Positions 8,543 to 17,138 of a DNA stretch of 64,000 bases are shown here, in pieces. The position numbers were made by a program, and so were the translations under genes. Within the stretch, counting starts at the first letter, position 1; every line of letters starts with the position of its first letter. Source of the stretch: JAYQKL01 sp049890195 (GTDB lineage Bacteria > Pseudomonadota > Alphaproteobacteria > RS24); NCBI GenBank assembly GCA_049890195.1, contig JBMHBY010000008.1, forward strand, positions 62,001 to 126,000, given 5' to 3'. The notes beneath the pieces are model-generated. The model saw nothing but the letters and a program-made list of their open reading frames with translations, had not been told where the DNA came from and did no database searches.

Positions 8543-9234
8543 GTGCCTTTGCTGATCTTCAGTGCGGGCAGGCAGCATTCCAACGCTTTGTAGATTTCTG
8601 CATAGCTTGAAATCAGCCGGTCTGCACCAAGCTGGTCGGCGGGGATGCGTCGATAGCCGAAATCGACACAAATTGATTTCATTTCGGCGGCTTTGGCGGC
8701 ACCGGTGTCGGCCTCGCTGTCACCAATCATGATGCATTTGTCCACCGGCGTCCCGAGCCGCTCTGCTGCGGCCAGCAGCATCTCCGGCTCCGGTTTGCGG
8801 GTCGGCAGCGTATCGCCGCCAATGATGACATCGAAAAAAGTGTCTATCCCGAGTTGCGCCAATAAATTTGTGGCCAGTCCATAACGTTTATTGGTCACAA
8901 CGGCACACCCCAATCCGGCGGCCTGCGCTGCCGACAGACAGTCCACAACCCCGTCATAGAGGTAGGTGTGTTCGCAGATATGGGCGTCATAATAGGTGAC
9001 CAGTTCCTCGGTCGCCGCCGCCAAACGGTCTTCCTCCCATTCTGCATTGTTGAAAGCCAGCCCGCGCTGCAAAATCATCCGTGCCCCGCCGCCGATCATG
9101 TCCCGCACCTGTTCGGTCGGGACCGCCTGCAGGCTGTTTCGGGTCAAAACATGGTTCATGGCGGCGCATAAATCCGGCGCTGTTTCGGCCAGGGTTCCGT
9201 CAAGGTCAAAGAGCAGGGCAAAGGGGTATGTCAT
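8539..9234 (-). CDS. gph: Phosphoglycolate phosphatase, HAD family
   Basis: HAD phosphatase of 231 residues. Motif I is FDLDGTLAETAPDL with nucleophile Asp10 and acid/base Asp12; motif III/IV is GDSEADTGAAKAA. An alpha-helical C1 cap lies between them, as in Gph, which removes 2-phosphoglycolate formed during DNA repair or oxygenase reactions. The specificity is a family-level call. Its 3' end overlaps the ligase gene by four bases on the opposite strand. Confidence 0.82.
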   Translation of the reverse strand: MTYPFALLFDLDGTLAETAPDLCAAMNHVLTRNSLQAVPTEQVRDMIGGGARMILQRGLAFNNAEWEEDRLAAATEELVTYYDAHICEHTYLYDGVVDCLSAAQAAGLGCAVVTNKRYGLATNLLAQLGIDTFFDVIIGGDTLPTRKPEPEMLLAAAERLGTPVDKCIMIGDSEADTGAAKAAEMKSICVDFGYRRIPADQLGADRLISSYAEIYKALECCLPALKISKGT

Positions 9235-9311
9235 GATGATCGATCCGGTGATATGATGCCTATAAGCTAAAGTTTCAAACAGACCTTGCCAAGGGCTTGT
9301 AAGGGAAATTC

Positions 9312-10022
9312 ATGGACATCATCCGGAGACCCAGCCCCAATTTCAACGACCGCCCGCAGAGCGTGGCCATCACTATGGTGGTGATGCATTACACCAATAT
9401 GCCGGACGCCGCGCTGGCATTGGATCGGTTGTGTGACCCGGAGGCAAAAGTCTCGGCGCATTATCTGATTGATGAGGCGGGGACGGTGTTTTCTCTGGTC
9501 GCGGAGGATAAGCGCGCCTGGCATGCCGGTGTAGCTTATTGGCAGGGTGAACGGGACATTAACGGCTGCTCCCTCGGCATTGAGCTGGCGCATCAGGGGC
9601 CGGCGGCTGACGGGACATGCGTCCCTTTTCCGTCCGGTCAAATGCGGGCTTTGGCTGATCTGCTCTCTGATATCTCAACCCGTCACGACATTCCCCCGGC
9701 GCGCTTTTTGGGGCACAGTGATGTCGCCCCGGCCCGCAAGCGAGATCCCGGTGAAATGTTCGACTGGGACTGGCTGGCGGGACAGGGTTTCGGCCAGATA
9801 TCGGACGTTGCCGGCGAAACCGGGAAAATCCTTGATACAGTCAGTCTTCAGGCGGCTTTGGCGCGGTTCGGCTATGAGGTCAGCCAGACCGGTCAGTTCG
9901 ATGATGTAACCCGTCAAGCCGTGACGGCGTTCCAGCGCCACCATCGGCGCGGCCTGGTGGATGGGGTCATTGATGCCATGACTTGCGCCCGCCTGCTTGA
10001 CCTTCTGTCTCGCGCGCGCTAG
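9312..10022 (+). CDS. N-acetylmuramoyl-L-alanine amidase, AmpD/AmiD type with peptidoglycan-binding domain
   Basis: Zinc amidase of 236 residues that cleaves the muramyl-L-alanine bond of (anhydro)muropeptides. The amidase_2 fold covers about residues 1-155 with likely zinc ligands His26, His135 and Asp145, and WHAG at 70-73. A peptidoglycan-binding helical domain fills about 170-232 (ALARFGYEV, TRQAVTAFQRHHR). No signal peptide or lipobox is visible, so it looks cytoplasmic like AmpD although it has the extra domain found in AmiD. AAGGG precedes the ATG by six bases. rnpB begins only a few bases after its stop codon. Confidence 0.88.
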   Translation: MDIIRRPSPNFNDRPQSVAITMVVMHYTNMPDAALALDRLCDPEAKVSAHYLIDEAGTVFSLVAEDKRAWHAGVAYWQGERDINGCSLGIELAHQGPAADGTCVPFPSGQMRALADLLSDISTRHDIPPARFLGHSDVAPARKRDPGEMFDWDWLAGQGFGQISDVAGETGKILDTVSLQAALARFGYEVSQTGQFDDVTRQAVTAFQRHHRRGLVDGVIDAMTCARLLDLLSRAR

Positions 10023-10025
10023 TGA
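9997..10025 (+). promoter_or_regulatory. Putative rnpB promoter overlapping the amidase stop codon
   Basis: TTGACC at 9997-10002, exact 17-base spacer, TAGTGA at 10020-10025. The TAG of the amidase gene forms the first half of the -10 box. The predicted start site, near 10031, coincides with the first bases of RNase P helix P1. Confidence 0.5.
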
Positions 10026-10028
10026 AGG

Positions 10029-10383
10029 AATGCAGACGGTCGGGCAGCCGCTCCTGCTTGCAGGGGAGGAAAGTCCGGGCTCCGTGGAAACACGATGCCG
10101 GGTAACACCCGGCCAGGGCGACCTGAGGGAAAGTGCCACAGAAAATATACCGCCTACGGGTAAGGGTGAAATGGTGCGGTAAGAGCGCACCGCGTCTCCG
10201 GCAACGGAAACGGCAGGGTAAACCCCATCGGGAGCAAGACCAAATAGGAACGAAATGAATCCGTTTCCAGATTTTCGTTCGGGTAGGTTGCATGAGGTGT
10301 CTGGCAACAGGCATCCCAGATGAATGGCTGCACATCACCTTCGGGTGAGGACAGAACCCGGCTTACAGACCGTCTGCATTTTT
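10029..10383 (+). ncRNA. rnpB: RNase P RNA (bacterial type A)
   Basis: Catalytic RNA that matures tRNA 5' ends. Helix P1 is a perfect 13-base pairing of 10029-10041 with 10368-10380. Conserved core elements are present: GAGGAAAGTCCGGGC (around 10066-10080), ACGATGCCGGGTAACACCCGG, AGGGTGAAATGGTGCGGTAAGAGCGCACCG, AAACCCCATCGGGAGCAA and a closing ACAGAACCCGGCTTAC. A T-run directly after P1 probably terminates it. The position between the amidase gene and mraZ is usual in alphaproteobacteria. Confidence 0.96.
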
Positions 10384-10498
10384 CCCTTTTGCCTCAATTT
10401 CATCCGTGCCCGCCCGGGCAGCATCATGAGGTCTTTTGCAGGGTTAATTTTGGCCCAAGACAAGGCCGGTTAACTGCGGTTTTTTCAATGATTTTTCA

Positions 10499-10527
10499 TT
10501 GACTTCCCAGCAAATCCCATGTATTCC
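10499..10527 (+). promoter_or_regulatory. Putative promoter of the dcw cluster (mraZ promoter)
   Basis: TTGACT at 10499-10504, 17-base spacer, TATTCC at 10522-10527. It lies about 95 bases upstream of mraZ and is overlapped by the MraZ-box repeats. The rest of the 10384-10622 gap shows a TGCCC/GGGCA inverted repeat near 10407-10420 and no gene. Confidence 0.45.
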
Positions 10528-10539
10528 CAAAATATCCCG
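10505..10539 (-). promoter_or_regulatory. MraZ box: four pentamers at ten-base spacing
   Basis: TCCCA occurs at 10505, 10515 and 10525, and TCCCG at 10535. On the minus strand these are TGGGA, TGGGA, TGGGA and CGGGA with five-base spacers, matching the TGGGN-N5 direct repeats bound by MraZ in enterobacteria. They cover the spacer and -10 of the putative promoter, consistent with autorepression of mraZ and the cluster. Confidence 0.72.
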
Positions 10540-10622
10540 TTTTGACCACGCCTGATTTGTGTCTGCGCGTGGTTGCGGCTTATCAGCGTCGGTGTATGGC
10601 GCATCTTTGAGGAGAGGGCACT

Positions 10623-11117
10623 GTGTCGGCATTTTTGTCAACCGTGACGAGCAAAATCGACAGCAAAGGCAGGGTTTCCGTGCCGGCTGCGTTTCGCGCT
10701 GTCGCCGGCGCACAGGGCTTCAACGGCATTTATCTGTACCCCTCCTTCACCGAGAATGCGATTGAGGGCGGGGGGCAGGCGTTGATGGATAATGTCAGCC
10801 GCATGTTGGCCCAGCTTGACCCCTACACGGATGAAAGTGACGCCCTGTCGACGGCACTTTTTGCCGACAGTCATCAAATGGCGTTTGACGGGGACGGCCG
10901 AATTTCCATTCCGGAGATGTTGCTTGACCATGCCGGTATTGAAAAGGGGCTGACTTTTGTCGGCCTGGGCGCAAAATTCCAGATCTGGAACCCTGATAAA
11001 TTCGTGCTTCACCGTGAAGCGGCGCGTGAAAAGGCGCGCCAGCACAGGGGGCTGCTGCGGTCTCTGTCACCCAGTCCGCCGACATCGCCGCCCGGTTCAG
11101 GGCAGGGGGATAAATAA
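10623..11117 (+). CDS. mraZ: Transcriptional regulator MraZ
   Basis: First gene of the dcw cluster, 164 residues, with two AbrB-like SpoVT halves: SKIDSKGRVSVPAAFRA near the N terminus and FDGDGRISIPEMLLDHAGI in the middle. MraZ forms a ring that binds short G-rich direct repeats and represses its own operon; such repeats are found about 90 bases upstream. The start is a GTG preceded by GAGGAGAGG. The stop overlaps the rsmH ATG as TAATG. The tail after about residue 140 is polar and slightly longer than usual. Confidence 0.93.
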   Translation: MSAFLSTVTSKIDSKGRVSVPAAFRAVAGAQGFNGIYLYPSFTENAIEGGGQALMDNVSRMLAQLDPYTDESDALSTALFADSHQMAFDGDGRISIPEMLLDHAGIEKGLTFVGLGAKFQIWNPDKFVLHREAAREKARQHRGLLRSLSPSPPTSPPGSGQGDK

Positions 11118-12178
11118 TGGGCGACCGGCGCACAGACTTTCATCAGAATGAGCGCCTGTCCCAGCGCCCCCATATTCCGGTTTTGCTTGAGCAGGTCATT
11201 GCAAGTCTGTCACCAGAGGATGGCGACGTCATCATTGACGGCACGTTTGGCGCCGGCGGATACACCCGTGCCATTCTGGAAAGCGCAGACTGCGCCGTCA
11301 TTGCCATTGACCGTGACCCCGAGGCGATTGCCCGCGGGCAGGATATGAAACGTGAGTTCGGCAGACGGCTGCAGCTGGTGCAGGGGTGTTTTGGGGACAT
11401 GCAGGCGATTGCGCGCGGGCTGGGCCATGACACGGTCAACGGCATCACATTGGATCTTGGTGTGTCATCCATGCAGCTTGATGAAGCTGAACGGGGGTTT
11501 TCATTCATGCGCGACGGACCGCTGGACATGCGCATGGCGCAGCAAGGCACCACTGCGGCTGATCTCGTCAACGAGCTTTCGGAGCTGGAGCTGGAACGGA
11601 TCATCGCCGTTTATGGTGAAGAGAAAAAAGCCCGCGCCATTGCCCGTGCCATTTCACGGCAGCGGGAAGAGGCGTCGATCACGCGCACCGGCGAGTTGGC
11701 TGCGCTGATAGAGGGGGTGCTCGGGGGCAAACGCTATGTCAAGGGGACCAAGCAGGCGCACCCGGCGACGCGTGCCTTTCAGGCTTTACGGATCTTCCTC
11801 AATGACGAACTTGGTGAGCTTTTGCGCGCCCTTGAACAATGCGAGCGGCTGCTGGCGCCGGACGGCCGGCTTGCCATTGTCACCTTTCATTCGCTTGAGG
11901 ACCGCATGGTGAAAAAGTTTTTTGCTTTGCGCACCGGACGTGTCGGACAGCCATCGCGGCATCAACCGGTCCTCGAGCAGCCAGACAATAGTTTTGCCGA
12001 AATCAGCCGCCGCCGTCAGGATCCGTCACCCGAAGAGGTGGCCGCCAATCCAAGGGCGCGCTCGGCGCGTCTGAGAGCCGTCCGGCGCACCCATGCACCG
12101 GCCATTGACACACCTCAGGACTTGCTGCCACGCCTGGCGGCCGGCCTTGGCAAGAAGCCGCAAGGGGGTGTGCGATGA
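11117..12178 (+). CDS. rsmH: 16S rRNA (cytosine1402-N4)-methyltransferase RsmH
   Basis: SAM-dependent methyltransferase (MraW) of 353 residues modifying C1402 in the ribosomal decoding centre. Seen: HIPVLLEQV, the SAM motif DGTFGAGGYT, AIDRDPEA, LDLGVSSMQLD and FHSLEDRMVKKF. Usual position between mraZ and ftsL, coupled to both by overlaps (TAATG at the start, ATGA at the end). Confidence 0.96.
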   Translation: MGDRRTDFHQNERLSQRPHIPVLLEQVIASLSPEDGDVIIDGTFGAGGYTRAILESADCAVIAIDRDPEAIARGQDMKREFGRRLQLVQGCFGDMQAIARGLGHDTVNGITLDLGVSSMQLDEAERGFSFMRDGPLDMRMAQQGTTAADLVNELSELELERIIAVYGEEKKARAIARAISRQREEASITRTGELAALIEGVLGGKRYVKGTKQAHPATRAFQALRIFLNDELGELLRALEQCERLLAPDGRLAIVTFHSLEDRMVKKFFALRTGRVGQPSRHQPVLEQPDNSFAEISRRRQDPSPEEVAANPRARSARLRAVRRTHAPAIDTPQDLLPRLAAGLGKKPQGGVR

Positions 12179-12504
12179 TCCGGGCGCTCAACATCGTCTT
12201 GTCGGTTCTGGTCTTTCTGCTGTTTGCCGGGCTGTATCACATCCGTTACGCCGCTGACACCAAAATCTCGGACATCAGGCAAACGCAGCAGGCCATTCGG
12301 CAGGCTGAAGCGCGTCAGTCCATATTGCAGGCCGAATGGATCAGCCTGAACAATCCGGCGCGGCTGGAGGCTTTGTCAGAGCAGCATCTTGGTCTGCAGC
12401 CGTTGAAAGCCGGTCAGCTTCACCCTGCCAACAGCTTCGAATTTGACCCGCCGCCAACTGTGTCGAATGTGTCGCTTGAGTCATCCCTTCGGGAGGTCAA
12501 ATGA
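12175..12504 (+). CDS. ftsL: Cell division protein FtsL
   Basis: Short bitopic inner-membrane protein of 109 residues: hydrophobic segment at about 4-24, followed by a coiled-coil region (ISDIRQTQQAIRQAEARQ) and an NPARLEALSEQHLGLQPL motif typical of FtsL/DivIC-like proteins. It joins FtsB and FtsQ in the divisome and helps activate FtsW-FtsI. Assigned from architecture and position between rsmH and ftsI. ATGA overlaps on both sides. Confidence 0.85.
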   Translation: MIRALNIVLSVLVFLLFAGLYHIRYAADTKISDIRQTQQAIRQAEARQSILQAEWISLNNPARLEALSEQHLGLQPLKAGQLHPANSFEFDPPPTVSNVSLESSLREVK

Positions 12505-14234
12505 TATCCTTTTCCACCAAATCATCTGCGCGCAAAGTGCCCCTGGTCAGACCGGGCGGGGATTTGGTGACGAGTGTGAAATCCAGCATGAGCCTGCAGC
12601 TTGATGACCTTGAGCGCCATGCCGTTGACAAAACCAGACAACGCCTGGGGATTGCCCTGCTGGCGTTCAGCCTGATGTTTGCCAGTCTGGCGGGCCGGCT
12701 GGTGCATTTGAACGCCCAGTCCGGCGGCGATGCCCGCAGAGGCGGGGTTTCGTATCCGGCCGAACAGAGTCTGCGCCCTTTGATTGCAGACCGCCACGGC
12801 ACCCTTATGGTGACCCATGTTGACGCCTATACGCTGGGCGCCGATGCCGGCATGATCGACAACGCTGAAGACATGACGGCGGCCTTGTCCGGCATTTTCC
12901 CGGACCTTAACCGCGCGCGCACAAGCCGTCTTCTTGCCACAAACAGCCATTACGTTGATCTCAAGCGCGGCGTCACGCCCCGGCAATATCATGATGTGCT
13001 GCTGATGGGCAATCCGGGGCTTAAGCTGACGCCTTCCAAAAAAAGGGTTTACCCGCACGGCCCCGTGGCGGCCCATATTTTGGGTTTTGTTTCTTCGGAC
13101 TGGCAGGGGTTGGCCGGGCTGGAAAGGGCGATGGATATGGATGTGCCGGCGATGGACACGGACAGTAAGGTGGTCACGACGATTGACCTGTCGGTGCAAC
13201 ATGCTGTGCGCACTGAGCTGCAAAAAGGCATGGAGACTTATGGTGCCAATGGCGGTGGGGCTGTGGTCATGGATGTCCGTAACGGGGATGTTCTGGCGCT
13301 GGTGTCGTTGCCGGATTTTGACCCCAACCACCCTGTTGCGACCCCGCAAAGTCATCACTTCAACCGCGCCACACAAGGGTTGTATGAATTAGGTTCCGTG
13401 TTCAAGGTGTTCACGGCGGCCATGGCGCTGGAAACCGGGGCCGTGCAGGCCGAGGACACATTCCAGACCTCGACGCCGCTGCAAATCGGGCGTCGTACGG
13501 TCAATGATTATCATGGGCAGAACCGTCCGTTGACCCCGCATGAAATCGTTATCCACTCGTCGAATATCGGGTCCGCACAATTGGCGCTGGCCGTGCCGCC
13601 GGAAACCCACAGAGCGTTTTTCGCAAGGCTCGGCCTGCTCAGCCAACCTTATTTTGAGCTGCCGGAAACCACCATGCCGCAAGTGCCGCGCCGCTGGAGT
13701 GATATCCGCCGCGCCACCATCTCTTACGGCCACGGCATAAATGTCAGCCTGTTGCAGACGGTGGCGGCCGGGGCCGCCATGGTCAATGGCGGGATATACC
13801 ATGAGCCGCGCCTCACCCATGACCGGCCGGTTGCGGGGCGGCGGGTCATTTCGCCGGAGACCAGCGCCCAGCTGCGGGACATGATGCGGGCTGTCGTCAC
13901 ACAGGGGACGGCCTCGAAAGCCGATGTCGCCGGCTATCCGGTGCTCGGTAAAACCGGCACCGCTGAAAAAATCATTGCCGGCGGCTATGCCAAAGACAAA
14001 AATATAGCCAGTTTCCTCGGTGCTTTTCCGGCTGACGACCCGGCCTATGCCTTCATCGTGATGCTCGATGAACCGAAAAAAGTGCCGGGTCTGGCGCCGT
14101 TGAACACGGCGGGCTGGAATGCGGTGCCGGTGTCCGCCCGCATGGTTGAGCGGATTGCCCCCCTGCTTGGCCTGATGCCGTCCCGGACTGGGGACAGGCT
14201 GAAGCTGGCGACTTTCTCCGGAGGGTCGTTGTGA
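12501..14234 (+). CDS. ftsI: Peptidoglycan D,D-transpeptidase FtsI (PBP3)
   Basis: Class B penicillin-binding protein of 577 residues that cross-links septal peptidoglycan. A cytoplasmic N terminus precedes a transmembrane helix at about 48-68, then the pedestal domain and transpeptidase. Catalytic motifs: SVFK with Ser299, SSN at 353-355 and KTG at 484-486. Works with FtsW, encoded downstream in the same cluster. Overlaps ftsL by four bases and murE by one to four bases. Confidence 0.96.
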   Translation: MISFSTKSSARKVPLVRPGGDLVTSVKSSMSLQLDDLERHAVDKTRQRLGIALLAFSLMFASLAGRLVHLNAQSGGDARRGGVSYPAEQSLRPLIADRHGTLMVTHVDAYTLGADAGMIDNAEDMTAALSGIFPDLNRARTSRLLATNSHYVDLKRGVTPRQYHDVLLMGNPGLKLTPSKKRVYPHGPVAAHILGFVSSDWQGLAGLERAMDMDVPAMDTDSKVVTTIDLSVQHAVRTELQKGMETYGANGGGAVVMDVRNGDVLALVSLPDFDPNHPVATPQSHHFNRATQGLYELGSVFKVFTAAMALETGAVQAEDTFQTSTPLQIGRRTVNDYHGQNRPLTPHEIVIHSSNIGSAQLALAVPPETHRAFFARLGLLSQPYFELPETTMPQVPRRWSDIRRATISYGHGINVSLLQTVAAGAAMVNGGIYHEPRLTHDRPVAGRRVISPETSAQLRDMMRAVVTQGTASKADVAGYPVLGKTGTAEKIIAGGYAKDKNIASFLGAFPADDPAYAFIVMLDEPKKVPGLAPLNTAGWNAVPVSARMVERIAPLLGLMPSRTGDRLKLATFSGGSL

Positions 14235-15688
14235 TGCGCATGTCTGACCTGCTGCACGATATGAGCCTGCCGGACGGTCTGGACGCCAATCTCGCTGTCT
14301 CAGGTCTGACCTGCGACAGCCGGAAAGTGCGCCCGGGTTATGTGTTTGCCGCATTTTCTGGCGCAGCCGATGATGGTGCGGCCTATATTGAGGACGCCAG
14401 CGCCAAAGGGGCTTGTGCGGTTTTGGCCGAGGCCGGCACACCGTCCGTCCTGCCGCTTTTGCCTTCCGCCCAGCCGCGTCTGACCTATGCACAAATGGCG
14501 GCGCGGTTTTTCAAATACGCCCCGCAGCACATTGTGGCGGTGACGGGGACCAACGGCAAAACATCCGTGGCCGAATTTTACCGTCAGATTATTGACCGTC
14601 TGGGTCTGCGCGCAGCCAGCCTCGGCACGATGGGCGTGACCGGTGCGGCGGTTTCGGAAACGCTGCAGCACACAACGCCCGAACCGGCCGTTTTGCATGC
14701 GGTTTTGCGCGACCTGTATTTTGAAGGCGTCACACATCTGGCGATGGAGGCCTCCAGCCACGGCTTGAGCCAATACCGCGTGGACGGCGTCCGCCCACAG
14801 GCGGCTGCGTTCACGAATCTGACGCGCGACCATCTTGACTATCATCAAACCGAGGCCGCCTATCTTGAGGCCAAGTCCAGATTGTTCACCGATGTCCTTG
14901 CCGAGGACGGCATGGCGGTCATCAATCTCGAAGGCGCTGGTGCGCCGGAAATCCTTGAGCGGGCCGAGCGGTCCGGAAAGTCGGTGTTGACCGTCGGCCT
15001 CTCGGAGACTGCTGATGTATGGGCCTGCGACATTGTGCCGGGGGTGGGCGGCATGTCGATGACATTGCATTATCAGGGTGACGTCTGCCCGACCGAATTG
15101 GCGGTGATTGGCCGGTTCCAGATTGAAAATGTGCTCTGTGCCGTCGGGCTGGCCATGGCCGGCGGGTTGGCATTGGCCGATATTGCGGCTGTCCTGCCGT
15201 CGCTTTCCGGTGCGGCGGGTCGCTTGGAGCGCGTCGGCGTTCACCCGAACGGCGCCGCGCTTTATGTCGATTATGCCCATACGCCGGATGCGTTGCGGCA
15301 GGTGCTTGAAAATCTGCACCCGCATTGCAGCGGGCGTCTGATCTGTGTGTTTGGCTGCGGCGGCGACCGGGATGCCGGCAAGCGTCCGCTGATGGGCCAA
15401 GTGGCGGCGCAATACGCTGATTTTGTCATCATCACGGACGACAACCCGCGCAGTGAGGCGGCGGCGCAGATCCGCGAGCAGATACAGGCGGCTTCTCCGC
15501 AGGCATTGAACATTGGTGACCGCAGCACAGCCATTGCGGAAGCGGTGGCGCAGGCCGGTGCCGGTGATATTGTCCTGGTGGCCGGCAAAGGTCATGAAAC
15601 CGGACAGATTGTCGGCGAGACGGTCCTGCCTTTTTCCGATCATGAGGTGTTGCGCAGGCTGATCAGGGAGGCCGGAAATGACGCTTAA
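14234..15688 (+). CDS. murE: UDP-MurNAc-tripeptide ligase MurE (meso-DAP adding)
   Basis: Mur ligase of 484 residues. ATP loop VTGTNGKTS near residue 105; the amino-acid specificity motif DNPRSE is the meso-diaminopimelate form rather than the lysine form, so the peptidoglycan should be of the DAP type. Start: ATG at 14234 overlaps the ftsI stop as TGATG; a GTG at 14231 is a possible alternative adding one residue. Its end overlaps murF by 11 bases. Confidence 0.95.
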   Translation: MRMSDLLHDMSLPDGLDANLAVSGLTCDSRKVRPGYVFAAFSGAADDGAAYIEDASAKGACAVLAEAGTPSVLPLLPSAQPRLTYAQMAARFFKYAPQHIVAVTGTNGKTSVAEFYRQIIDRLGLRAASLGTMGVTGAAVSETLQHTTPEPAVLHAVLRDLYFEGVTHLAMEASSHGLSQYRVDGVRPQAAAFTNLTRDHLDYHQTEAAYLEAKSRLFTDVLAEDGMAVINLEGAGAPEILERAERSGKSVLTVGLSETADVWACDIVPGVGGMSMTLHYQGDVCPTELAVIGRFQIENVLCAVGLAMAGGLALADIAAVLPSLSGAAGRLERVGVHPNGAALYVDYAHTPDALRQVLENLHPHCSGRLICVFGCGGDRDAGKRPLMGQVAAQYADFVIITDDNPRSEAAAQIREQIQAASPQALNIGDRSTAIAEAVAQAGAGDIVLVAGKGHETGQIVGETVLPFSDHEVLRRLIREAGNDA

Positions 15689-17138
15689 GCCCCGCCCGCT
15701 CTGGACCCTTGAGGAAATCGCCCATGCTGTCGGCTGTGATCTCGGTTTTGCTGAAATTGACCGCGGACTTGCCGTCACCGGCGTGTCGATTGACTCGCGC
15801 ACACTCGAAGCCGGCGACCTGTTCGTCGCCATTAAAGGGCCGTCGCAGGACGGGCATGACTTTGTTGCCGCCGCCTTTGAACGTGGCGCGGCGGCGGCGC
15901 TGGTGGTGGATGACGGGGCGGATTACGGTGCCGGCAATCAGCGGTGTCTGCGGATTGCCGACACGCAAGACGGGTTGGAAAAGCTCGGTCAGGCTGCCCG
16001 GGCACGCATGCAGGGCAAGGTGGTCGCTGTGACCGGCAGTGTCGGCAAGACCAGTGTTAAGGAAGGCTTGCGGCAGGCGCTTGCAGCCTGCGGCAAAACC
16101 CATGCGTCAGCCGCGTCCTACAATAATCTGTGGGGTGTTCCGCTGTCATTGGCCCGGATGCCGGCCGACACCGAGTTCGGCGTTTTTGAAATCGGCATGA
16201 ACCATGCCGGCGAGATTGTTCCGCTGACCGCGCAGGTGCAACCCGATATTGCGGTGGTGACGAAAATTGCGCCGGCCCATATGGAGGCTTTCGAGACGTT
16301 GGAGGATGTGGCGCTGGCCAAGTCTGAAATTTTCAGCGGTTTGGCCGGCTTGCGGCTTGCGGTCATTCCGCATGACTCCGACTGGTTTGAGCTGCTGGAA
16401 AAACAGGCCAAGCAAAACGGTGCCGCGCATGTCTTCAGTTTTGGTGAAACCGAAGCGGCGGATATCCAGGCGCAGAAAATCACGGGCCATCCACATTGCA
16501 GCTGTCTCAGCGGCTTGGTGCTGGGCCAGGAGGCGGCGATACGGGTTGGTCAACCCGGACGTCATAATGCCCTGAATGCTCTTGTGGTGCTGGGTGTGGT
16601 CCGTCTGCTGGATGCAGATTTGACGCTGGCTGGGCTGGCGCTCAGTGAAATGGAGGCGCTTGCCGGGCGTGGACGCAAGCATGTTCTGGATATGGCGGGC
16701 GGCGAGGTGACATTGATAGATGAGAGCTATAACGCCAATCCCGAGTCGATGGCGGCGGCGCTTGTCATGCTCGGTCAGATGCCCCGCATGGGCCAGGGCC
16801 GTCGCATTGCGGTGCTGGCGGATATGAAGGAACTGGGCGAGGAAAGTGGTCAACTGCACAGCAGTCTTGCGGCTTGTATCGAGAGCGAAGACATTGATCT
16901 GGTCATGACTTATGGCGCGGACATGCTGCATCTGCATCATGCATTGCCGCCCGGACGTATAGGGGTTCATGCCCCCTCGCTTGAAAAGATCGAAACCGCC
17001 CTGCTGTCCGATTTGCAACCGGACGATGTGGTGATGGTGAAAGGCTCGAATTCCATGGGTCTGTCCAGGGTTGTCCGGACGCTTTGCACAACCCACAGCC
17101 GGCCCCCCCAACCCAAAACTCACGAGGTGGCATCCTGA
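15678..17138 (+). CDS. murF: UDP-MurNAc-pentapeptide synthetase MurF
   Basis: Adds D-Ala-D-Ala to the UDP-MurNAc tripeptide in the last cytoplasmic step before the membrane. 486 residues with the Mur ligase ATP loop VTGSVGKTSVKEG near 118, the Mg/substrate segments GMNHAGEI and IDESYNANPESM, and NALNALVVLG. Takes its dipeptide from Ddl, encoded further down the cluster. Overlaps murE and mraY. Confidence 0.95.
   Translation: MTLKPRPLWTLEEIAHAVGCDLGFAEIDRGLAVTGVSIDSRTLEAGDLFVAIKGPSQDGHDFVAAAFERGAAAALVVDDGADYGAGNQRCLRIADTQDGLEKLGQAARARMQGKVVAVTGSVGKTSVKEGLRQALAACGKTHASAASYNNLWGVPLSLARMPADTEFGVFEIGMNHAGEIVPLTAQVQPDIAVVTKIAPAHMEAFETLEDVALAKSEIFSGLAGLRLAVIPHDSDWFELLEKQAKQNGAAHVFSFGETEAADIQAQKITGHPHCSCLSGLVLGQEAAIRVGQPGRHNALNALVVLGVVRLLDADLTLAGLALSEMEALAGRGRKHVLDMAGGEVTLIDESYNANPESMAAALVMLGQMPRMGQGRRIAVLADMKELGEESGQLHSSLAACIESEDIDLVMTYGADMLHLHHALPPGRIGVHAPSLEKIETALLSDLQPDDVVMVKGSNSMGLSRVVRTLCTTHSRPPQPKTHEVAS

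Noticed and set aside
10407..10420. Small GC-rich inverted repeat after rnpB as a terminator
   Set aside because: Loop too small and no T-run; the T-run directly after helix P1 is a better candidate.
14300..15832. 510-codon minus-strand open frame over murE
   Set aside because: Antisense shadow of murE/murF; no recognisable domain.
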